A model generated the notes under the pieces. It was not told where the DNA came from. It did no database searches and worked only from the letters and a program-made list of their open reading frames with translations. This document shows positions 27,117 to 33,971 of a DNA stretch of 64,000 nucleotides, piece after piece. This stretch comes from Pseudomonas sp. ANT_H4. GTDB taxonomy: Bacteria; Pseudomonadota; Gammaproteobacteria; Pseudomonadales; Pseudomonadaceae. Within the stretch, counting starts at the first letter, position 1, and each line of letters starts with the position of its first letter. The DNA lies in the NCBI RefSeq assembly GCF_008369295.1, contig NZ_VOBG01000027.1:1-64000 (forward strand), given 5' to 3'. A program made the position numbers and the translations under genes.

Positions 27117-28759
27117 GCGCCCTGCTCCGCCCAGCGCACGTAGCAAACCGTCACCGGCATCTGGTGCTCGCCGCAGAACTCCAACCAGCGCAATTGGTTG
27201 TCCTGCAAGCGGTCGCCGGGGCCTTTGACTTCGATCATGCGGTAGGTTTTCTGTGCGGGCCAAAACTGGATCAGGTCCGGCATGCCGGCGCGGTTGGCGC
27301 GGATGTCCAGCAGCAGGCGCTCGAACCAGTGACGCAGATGCTCGGCGGGTAGGCAGTCGAGGGCCTGTTCAAGCAACTCTTCGCTGAGCACGCTCCAGAA
27401 CACGAATGGTGACTGTATGCCCCACTTTTCGGCGTAGCGTTGGCGCAGGGTGGTTTTGTAGCGCCCGTCGCTCAGCTCATCCAGGCACCCGGCAAACAAC
27501 TCGACACGGCGCTGGTGGAAGTCCTCGCTGTGCAAATCCACCGGCCCACGCTGGAACGGGTGGAAAAACGACCCTGGCAGCGGCGCGAAAATCGCCGGCC
27601 AGCACAGCAGGCCAAACAGGGAATTGATCAGGCTGTTCTCGACGTAATGCACCGGTGCGGCGACATCGCTCAAATGCGCCTGAACGCAGTGCTCTACCGA
27701 CATCATCGGGTCCGCAGGCAGTTCAAGGTCCAGGCGCAGGACTTCCCGTGGCCTTGGCTTGGGCAAGGCTGGCTCACCGAGCTTGCGCCGCAGCCGTGGC
27801 AACACTCGCAGCAGGTGCTGCTGTTCGGCGGCGCTTTCCGGTAACTGCTGTGCGAGCTGAGCCAGGCTCATGGCCTGGGCAAAATCTTCCTGGCGCTCCA
27901 GCACCCGGATCAACCGTGCCCGCGCACCGGGATAGGCACAACTGCGGTAGATCGTTTCGGCCAGCGCCAGTTCGGCGACTCGCTCACAGTGCTGGCCCAC
28001 TTGAAACAACAGCTTGGCCCGACGTTTTTCCAGCCAGGGGTTGTCGGTGCTCAAGGTGACGATCTGTTCCAGCACAGTCCCCAAGGCCTCTCCTGCTTCA
28101 AAGGCCTGCTGGCATTGGTGCAGAAATAGAAACCCGTGAACATCGTCCCGGCTGCGCAGCCCACGGGATTCGGCGCAGAACGGGACTTTTTCGTAGGTGT
28201 AGATTCCCAGGTCCGCCAGCACAAACTCCGACCAGTCCTGGTACAGGTTGCCGAAGAACATCAGCCGCAGCCGGTCGCACAGGTCCATGACGGTGAGTCT
28301 GTAGAGCCGGTCGTCCACTTCCGGGCACCAGTGCTGGAAGCGGCGGGTTTCGGCAAACTGCGCCGACAACACCGGTAGCCAGTCAGATTTTTTTCCCTTG
28401 GGTTGATCGATCCAGGGTTTGAAGGCCCCCAGAATCTCGCCTTTTTGCAACAGCGCGAACACCTGTTCAAACGGCAGCAGGCTTTGCTCATCTACCCAAC
28501 CCCGCTCTATCAGGGGCAAGACTGCTGCGTGCACCGGGCCGATCTCGGCATAGTTGAGCTTGCTCGCCCGAAAGTGCACACCTTTACGCATGATCATGCG
28601 CACCAGCAGCGCCTGGGAGGCTTGCGGCAAGCTGTCGAATTGCGCAATGAAATGCTGTTCGTCGTGGTCCAGCAAATCGGCATAACGCTGCCCAAGCCAG
28701 TCGAGGACTTGGCGCAAGTTATGCAGATAGTAGAACGGGTCTTCCAGGGGGTTGGACAT
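27113..28759 (-). CDS. FAN1-like VRR-NUC structure-specific nuclease
   Basis: A 548-residue homologue of FAN1 (Fanconi-associated nuclease). The C-terminal VRR-NUC domain contains GMPDL (492-496), E510-V-K512 and GPGDRLQDNQ, the PD-(D/E)XK metal and catalytic residues. The N-terminal and middle parts match the SAP-like and TPR-like regions of bacterial FAN1 (FRASKLNYAEIG, VRMIMRKG). FAN1 cuts 5' flaps and helps unhook interstrand cross-links; the Pseudomonas enzyme is structurally known. The ATG at 28759 is preferred over an upstream GTG. It is the first gene of an operon with a nuclease-helicase. A LexA-like site lies 21 bp upstream. Confidence 0.9.
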   Translation of the reverse strand: MSNPLEDPFYYLHNLRQVLDWLGQRYADLLDHDEQHFIAQFDSLPQASQALLVRMIMRKGVHFRASKLNYAEIGPVHAAVLPLIERGWVDEQSLLPFEQVFALLQKGEILGAFKPWIDQPKGKKSDWLPVLSAQFAETRRFQHWCPEVDDRLYRLTVMDLCDRLRLMFFGNLYQDWSEFVLADLGIYTYEKVPFCAESRGLRSRDDVHGFLFLHQCQQAFEAGEALGTVLEQIVTLSTDNPWLEKRRAKLLFQVGQHCERVAELALAETIYRSCAYPGARARLIRVLERQEDFAQAMSLAQLAQQLPESAAEQQHLLRVLPRLRRKLGEPALPKPRPREVLRLDLELPADPMMSVEHCVQAHLSDVAAPVHYVENSLINSLFGLLCWPAIFAPLPGSFFHPFQRGPVDLHSEDFHQRRVELFAGCLDELSDGRYKTTLRQRYAEKWGIQSPFVFWSVLSEELLEQALDCLPAEHLRHWFERLLLDIRANRAGMPDLIQFWPAQKTYRMIEVKGPGDRLQDNQLRWLEFCGEHQMPVTVCYVRWAEQGA

Positions 28760-28779
28760 TACGGGCACTTGAGAAAACA

Positions 28780-28795
28780 CTGGTTATGCATACAG
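28780..28795 (-). promoter_or_regulatory. LexA-box-like operator before the FAN1 operon
   Basis: On the minus strand the site reads CTGTATGCATAACCAG, which fits the CTG-N10-CAG core of gamma-proteobacterial LexA boxes with an AT-rich, near-palindromic middle. It starts 21 bp upstream of the FAN1-like ATG, a usual place for an SOS operator. Only sequence similarity supports it. Confidence 0.6.
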
Positions 28796-28947
28796 AGTGC
28801 CGTCCCCCGCCAGCCGTTGCAATCAGTAATAGATCAGTGGCGCACGCAACTTTTTGCACAAAAGTGATCAGATGGGGGTGGTTGCGCGTAACATTTGTTG
28901 CCCGCAGCCCCTTGGCACGGGACTTTTAAAGGATGAAGGTAAGGGTT

Positions 28948-29172
28948 ATGAACATGAAAAACTTGGGTCTGCCGCTGGTTGTACTCACTTTTCTGGTATT
29001 GGCCGGTTGCTCGACGCAGACCGTCGTGACCTTGCAGAACGGCACCCAGTACTTGACCAAGGACATCCCAAAAACCAAGACCGCCGATGGCTTCTACGAG
29101 TTCGTCGACATTGCCGGCAAACATGTGCGGGTCAAGGCTGATGATGTAGCGACGGTGCGCAAGGAAGACTGA
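28948..29172 (+). CDS. Small lipoprotein, YgdI/YgdR family
   Basis: A 74-residue lipoprotein: an N-terminal signal with lipobox LVLAGC (Cys21), then the YgdI/YgdR (DUF903) domain TVVTLQNGTQYLTKDIPKTKTADGFYEF, with conserved GKHVRVKADDV. I chose the ATG at 28948 preceded by AAGG; an in-frame ATG at 28933 overlaps the ribosome site and one at 28954 is also possible. It is anchored in the outer or inner membrane. The function of the family is unknown. It stands alone, convergent with the lipase operon. Confidence 0.85.
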   Translation: MNMKNLGLPLVVLTFLVLAGCSTQTVVTLQNGTQYLTKDIPKTKTADGFYEFVDIAGKHVRVKADDVATVRKED

Positions 29173-29201
29173 TTCAGCTGTGGCGTGCCTACCCCCTTTC
29201 G

Positions 29202-29234
29202 TAGCAGCTGTCGAATAGAACGAGGCCGCTACAG
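29202..29234. repeat. REP-like extragenic palindrome
   Basis: The segment begins GTAGCAGCTGTCGA and ends with GCCGCTAC, giving imperfect outer pairing GTAGC/GCTAC. It matches the general style of pseudomonad extragenic palindromes. It sits between the lipoprotein gene and the convergent end of the lipase gene and may serve as their terminator. Confidence 0.5.
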
Positions 29235-29255
29235 GGGGCTGGTTCCTGCCTTTAC

Positions 29256-30686
29256 TCAGGTGATGACGATTCCGTCCGCCGACAAGCTATTGAGCCCCAC
29301 TCCCACCAACGTCACCGAATCCGCCCCAAAGCTGAGCACCGTATCGCTGCCCACTGCCTTGGCATGCTCACGATAATCTGACGCCCCCTCCACCCCGCTG
29401 AACACCAACGTGTCAGTCGCCTGATAACCGATAATTCGATCCTGGCCAAAGTGCCCGCTGAACGCAAAAGTGTTGTGGCCGCTGCTGTCGCGCAGGGTAT
29501 CGTTGCCCGCGCCACCTTCCAGGAAATCTCTGCCGGCTGCGCCCCGAATCAGATCGTCGCCGTCGCTGCCGATGATAAAGGTATCGCCCTTATGGGGGTT
29601 GGCATTGCGGTTGAGGTCTTGCACCCAGGTATTGGCACGGGCCGGGTCCGACAGGTTGGCGACAATAATCGTCGAGTCGCGGGTCATCAGGTCATAGAAC
29701 GTCGAGTCGAGGATACGGCTCATGCCATCGCCGTAGCCAGTTGGCAAATGAGAAACCCAGGTTGGCAGGTTGACGATGGAAAACGGCAAGACATTCCACA
29801 GCGTCGAGGCGTAATGATCGTTGAAGCTGACGATGTTGTCGGTGGTCGAGTCATGGGGTTTGTCGTGCACGCCCAGGGATGACAGGTTGGTCGATGAACC
29901 GTCGAGGGCACGGAACACCGGGTCGTTTTCATAGCCGATGTTCAGTACTTTATCGCCGCCACCCTGGGTCGGTGAAGCAAACGCCAGGTAGTTGGCCTCC
30001 TTGTAGAAACCCGCCCATTTATTAGTGCTCAAGTCGGCCATGCTGTTGACCGCCAGGCCGCCCAGGCTATGGCCGCTGACCAGCACGTCCTTGCCCGTCA
30101 GGCCTTGGGTGCTGGCGTAACTGGCGACGTCCTTGAGCAAAGTGCCGAACGCTTCGCCGACGTAGTTTTTTGCGTAGTCCTTCGGGCCCAGGGCCGCCAG
30201 CAAATCGCTGATCAGGTCGCCGAGAGAATCGCTGACCAGGCTTTCCCGCGGCCCCGACGTGCCGCGAAAAGCAATGCCGACTTCCAGCAATTTGCCGGTG
30301 TCATCGTACTTGCCCAGCACTTCCACTTGGGCAGTGGTGTAGCCGGCTTTTTCGCCAAAGAACGTGCCTCGGGCGTCGACCTTGCCACCATAGCCCAGGG
30401 TACTGGCGCTGATGGGCGTCCAGCCGGCTTTTTGTACGGCGTCCAGGGCGGCTTTTTCCGAATCAGGGTTCCAGGGAATGCCGGGGATTACACCTTGGGA
30501 ATTGGTGCTGCCGAGCAAAGCGCCCACCAGGGTCGCCGGCAATCCCAGACCCAAGCCATTGTGCTGGTAGCCCACGGCAAAGCCGTTATCCAGGTTGTGG
30601 TAGGAATACAGCGTGATCGCCATGGCATCGGCGAACAGCGCCTTGGAGTCCACGGCTTCGAGGTTTTTATAGTCAAAGACACCCAT
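29256..30686 (-). CDS. tliA: Extracellular thermostable lipase TliA (type I secreted, RTX)
   Basis: Exactly 476 residues, the length of P. fluorescens TliA/LipA (family I.3 lipase). Nucleophile Ser207 is in GHSLGGLAV. The C-terminal part has RTX calcium-binding repeats (GSDGDDLIRGAAGRDFLEGG, AGNDTL) and a secretion signal without a cleaved leader. It splits triacylglycerols outside the cell and is exported by AprDEF. The ATG at 30686 follows AGAGGC; the upstream frame extension crosses a repeat. It is the last gene of the apr/lip operon, 94 bp after prtB. It causes spoilage of milk fat in this species group (established knowledge). Confidence 0.95.
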   Translation of the reverse strand: MGVFDYKNLEAVDSKALFADAMAITLYSYHNLDNGFAVGYQHNGLGLGLPATLVGALLGSTNSQGVIPGIPWNPDSEKAALDAVQKAGWTPISASTLGYGGKVDARGTFFGEKAGYTTAQVEVLGKYDDTGKLLEVGIAFRGTSGPRESLVSDSLGDLISDLLAALGPKDYAKNYVGEAFGTLLKDVASYASTQGLTGKDVLVSGHSLGGLAVNSMADLSTNKWAGFYKEANYLAFASPTQGGGDKVLNIGYENDPVFRALDGSSTNLSSLGVHDKPHDSTTDNIVSFNDHYASTLWNVLPFSIVNLPTWVSHLPTGYGDGMSRILDSTFYDLMTRDSTIIVANLSDPARANTWVQDLNRNANPHKGDTFIIGSDGDDLIRGAAGRDFLEGGAGNDTLRDSSGHNTFAFSGHFGQDRIIGYQATDTLVFSGVEGASDYREHAKAVGSDTVLSFGADSVTLVGVGLNSLSADGIVIT

Positions 30687-30739
30687 GGTATTGCCTCTCT
30701 TTTGTTGGAATTGTCGAGCAAGCTGAAACACACGCAGAT

Positions 30740-30770
30740 GATCGTTCCCACGCAGGGCATGAGAACGATC
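30740..30770. repeat. Extragenic palindrome GATCGTTC...GAACGATC
   Basis: GATCGTTC (30740-30747) and GAACGATC (30763-30770) are exact inverted arms in the gap between prtB and tliA. The same GATCGTTCCCAC unit occurs as a better hairpin at 46387-46413, so this is a dispersed repeat family. In an operon it may attenuate transcription or stabilise the upstream mRNA, lowering lipase relative to the earlier genes. Confidence 0.6.
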
Positions 30771-30780
30771 GGTCAACGAT

Positions 30781-33700
30781 TCAGAACGCCCAATCCAGGC
30801 TCAACCCCACCCCGTGGACTTTCTCCTTGCTGGCCAGCAGGCCGTTGTAGTCAAGATTGACCCGCGCATCCTTGCTCAACGCCAGGCTGACCCGCGCGCC
30901 CACCAACGCCGCATCCCGCACCATCGGCGAGCTCTCCACCGAGAACGGTGTGCTGCCTGAAGCAAACACCAGGTGTTGCTCGGACTCGGTGCCGCTGAGG
31001 TTGTGCTGCCAGCCCAGGGTGCCGGACACGTCCAGTTGCTGGTGATCGGTCACGTTGAATGTCTTCAACGCCCGCACACCCAGGGTGCTCAGCACCAGGT
31101 CGCGATTGTCATCACCACTTTTCAGCGCCGCAGCGTCACCCTTCTCGGTAAAACCGTCGGTATCCAGATGCACGTAAGCCAGGTTCGCGAACGGCTCCAG
31201 AGCCAGTGGTTGCAGGTTCAAGCGGTAGGCTGATTCGGTAAATAGCTGGGTGCTGCGGGCATCGACCTTGGCTTTCTGTTTGCCGGCCACTTCACCGTAT
31301 TGCAGCTCACGCTTCACATCGGCGCGATGCCAGCTGTAGGTCGCCCCGCCACTCAGGCGCCAGGCGCCGATTTCCTTACCGGCATAGGCACCGAGGTGGT
31401 AGCTGTCCACCGACGCCCGAGAGTGGGTGTCACTGCCCATGTTCAGCGACGTGTCGCTGTAACCGGCTACCAGGCCCAGGCGTGTATCCTCATCCAGCGC
31501 ACCGTCGACACCTGCGAGCATGCCGCCGATGGAGGTGGTGTAGCCCGCCGTGTCGCTGCGGCTATCGGTCTTGCCCCAAGCACCGAGGGCCTTGACCCAG
31601 ACGTTGCCACGGCTGTCGACGGTCTGGCTGGCAGCGCCCATTCCCCCTTGTTGCAAACGCTCGCCAACCGCTTCGCGCAGGTAACGGTTGTCATTGATCA
31701 GCGCGGTTTGCAGCGCCGGGTAGATTTCCCCGGACAACTGCTGGAACGCCCCTTGGGCCGACGCGGCATTGGGCGCCAACAGCAGGCTTTCATAGACACC
31801 ATTACCGGCGCCCAATTGCTCGGCGGCAACGGCTACTGAGCGCTGGTTGTCGGTGGTGGCAACACTGGCAAAGCTGTTGGCGTTGCGCGCGACATCCAGT
31901 TGCACGCCATTGGCGGCGTAGTTCAAGCTACCGCCGACAAACAGGTAGTTCGGCAACACGGCGCCGAAGCTGCCGGTGATACCACCCGCTGCCTGGAGGA
32001 TGTTGTACTGGCGACCGATCAGGCTTTGGGCCTCGGTCTGGCTGAGCAAGGTCGGACTGTTTTCCAGGGCCAGGGTCACCGTACCGCCGTTGAGGGTGGC
32101 CTTGCCGCCGGCCACGATCTGGTCGCTGCTGGTGTTCGACAGTTCCACCGCGTAGGTGGAACCGGCGTCGAAGCTGACATCACCCGCCACGTTTAAAGTG
32201 CCGATGGAGTTGCCCGGTGCCACAGTGCCGCCGCTTTTCGCCGTCAGTGAACCGACGCGCCCGGAACCACCCAGCACGCCGCTGTTGCTGACGGTGACAT
32301 CGGAGGTGACTGAGCCATTGATCGCCAGCAGGCCTTGATTGACCAGGGTCGGACCGCTGTAGGTATTGCTGCCGGTGAGCAGCAGCGCGCCGATGCCTTG
32401 TTTGGTCAACCCGCCGTGACCCGAGATGTTGTTGCTCCATACATCCAGCCCGCAATGCACATCCGTGCACAGCCGTTGGGTCGGCTTGCCGGCGTCCACC
32501 ACGGCGCCAATCCCTGGCAAGTCCGCGACAAACTGGCCGCTGCCATAAGCACCATCGATACGAAACTCAGCCGGGATATCCTCGGCGGTGATAAACATCC
32601 CTGGCCCGTTCACCGCCTTGCCCAGGTTGATCATGCCCCAGCCGTACAGCGAGTCGATGCCGGGGGCGCCAAGGTCGGTGGCGGTGGTTTTCAGCAGCGT
32701 GGAGATCTGATCGCCGCTCATGTATGGGAAACGCTCCATCAACACCGCCGCACTGCCCGCCACATGGGGCGCGGCCATGGACGTGCCGTTGAAGTTGGCG
32801 TAGTCGGTGGTCAGGTTTTCCAGGGTGGTGCCGTTGATCACCGAGCTGTAGATCTTGGTGCCGGGCGCCGAGACACAGAAGCTGGCGGCGTAACCGCACC
32901 GTGAGGAAAAGGTACTGATCACGTACGGATCAGGGCTGGCAGTGTTGGGGTTCTGCTGCAAGGCCGCCACCGACAGCCAATTGGGGGCGATCTCTGGCAC
33001 GAAGTACGCCAGGCCCGAGATGGCATCCGGGTTATTGCGGTTGTAGTCGTTGCCGGCGGCGAAGATGGTCAGCACGCCGCTGCGGGCAGCGTCGATGGCG
33101 CCTTGATAGGCGCCGCCAGCGACAGTTCCGAGGATCGGCCGGATGTTATCGAACTGCGCCTGGGCCTCGTTGACGGTGAAATTGGGAAACGCTGGATCGC
33201 GACCGCCCTTGGCATACTGATCACCGATACCGATGCCCCAGCTGTTGTTGATAATCCGCGCGCCACCGGCCACCAGGGCGTCCCAGCCGGCCTTGTACAC
33301 CGCGCCGTCGTTGCCGAGGATAATGCCGTCTTCGGGGCCGGGGTCGCCGTTTTCGGCGGTAATGATTTGCGCGTCAAACGCCACGCCGTGCATTGGCCCG
33401 CCATCACGGTTACCTGCTGCAATGCCGCCGACGTGGGTGCCGTGATTGCCCAGCTTACCGTTGGAGCCCAGGGACGGCGTGCCGTCGTAGCGAAAGGTAT
33501 CGCCGGCCTTCACCGGAATATACGGGTCGGTGTATTGGCGAATGCCCTCGGTGACAATCGTCACCACCTTACCGGGGCTGGCGAACTCTGGATGCAGGGC
33601 GTAGACCGGCTGATCGAAGATCCCCAGCTTCACGCCCTTGCCGGTGTAGCCAGCGGCGTAGGCCGCATCGGCATGCACGGCGCCCAGGCCCCAGTCGGCC

Positions 33701-33891
33701 TTGAACTCATTGCTGCGCCAACTGGCAGCATCCCCCAGCTTGCCGGTTTCCACGTAGGGTGCGGCCTGGGCGGTACCCAGGCTGGCCAGGCAACACAGCA
33801 GCGCGCCGTATGGCACGCAGCTCAGGGCCTTGAGCGGGTAGCCCGGGCCTGTTGGGATGGCGGTGTGTAACCCACGGTTTTTTAGTTTCAC
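30781..33891 (-). CDS. prtB: Subtilase autotransporter PrtB
   Basis: A 1036-residue type Va autotransporter. Extended signal peptide (about 1-43), then an S8 protease domain with catalytic Asp93 (GIFD), His150 (GNHGTHVGG) and Ser371 (NGTSMAAPH). A passenger-associated repeat at about 500-530 (ALLLTGSNTYSGPTLVNQGL) leads to a C-terminal 12-strand beta barrel ending in LDWAF with the final aromatic residue. It matches PrtB of the P. fluorescens apr operon by position. Its C-terminal half is very similar to PrtA, which points to an old tandem duplication. It is expected in the outer membrane; the physiological substrate is unknown. Confidence 0.9.
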   Translation of the reverse strand: MKLKNRGLHTAIPTGPGYPLKALSCVPYGALLCCLASLGTAQAAPYVETGKLGDAASWRSNEFKADWGLGAVHADAAYAAGYTGKGVKLGIFDQPVYALHPEFASPGKVVTIVTEGIRQYTDPYIPVKAGDTFRYDGTPSLGSNGKLGNHGTHVGGIAAGNRDGGPMHGVAFDAQIITAENGDPGPEDGIILGNDGAVYKAGWDALVAGGARIINNSWGIGIGDQYAKGGRDPAFPNFTVNEAQAQFDNIRPILGTVAGGAYQGAIDAARSGVLTIFAAGNDYNRNNPDAISGLAYFVPEIAPNWLSVAALQQNPNTASPDPYVISTFSSRCGYAASFCVSAPGTKIYSSVINGTTLENLTTDYANFNGTSMAAPHVAGSAAVLMERFPYMSGDQISTLLKTTATDLGAPGIDSLYGWGMINLGKAVNGPGMFITAEDIPAEFRIDGAYGSGQFVADLPGIGAVVDAGKPTQRLCTDVHCGLDVWSNNISGHGGLTKQGIGALLLTGSNTYSGPTLVNQGLLAINGSVTSDVTVSNSGVLGGSGRVGSLTAKSGGTVAPGNSIGTLNVAGDVSFDAGSTYAVELSNTSSDQIVAGGKATLNGGTVTLALENSPTLLSQTEAQSLIGRQYNILQAAGGITGSFGAVLPNYLFVGGSLNYAANGVQLDVARNANSFASVATTDNQRSVAVAAEQLGAGNGVYESLLLAPNAASAQGAFQQLSGEIYPALQTALINDNRYLREAVGERLQQGGMGAASQTVDSRGNVWVKALGAWGKTDSRSDTAGYTTSIGGMLAGVDGALDEDTRLGLVAGYSDTSLNMGSDTHSRASVDSYHLGAYAGKEIGAWRLSGGATYSWHRADVKRELQYGEVAGKQKAKVDARSTQLFTESAYRLNLQPLALEPFANLAYVHLDTDGFTEKGDAAALKSGDDNRDLVLSTLGVRALKTFNVTDHQQLDVSGTLGWQHNLSGTESEQHLVFASGSTPFSVESSPMVRDAALVGARVSLALSKDARVNLDYNGLLASKEKVHGVGLSLDWAF

Positions 33892-33971
33892 GGTGACTTT
33901 CCTTAGTTTTTATTGCACGTGTTGAATCACTTCTGTTTCGATCCCCCAGTAGCGAGGCTGCGTACTCAAGT

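Noticed and set aside
25806..27143. Long open frame opposite the helicase gene
   Set aside because: The composition is typical of an antisense shadow and the minus strand carries all helicase motifs.
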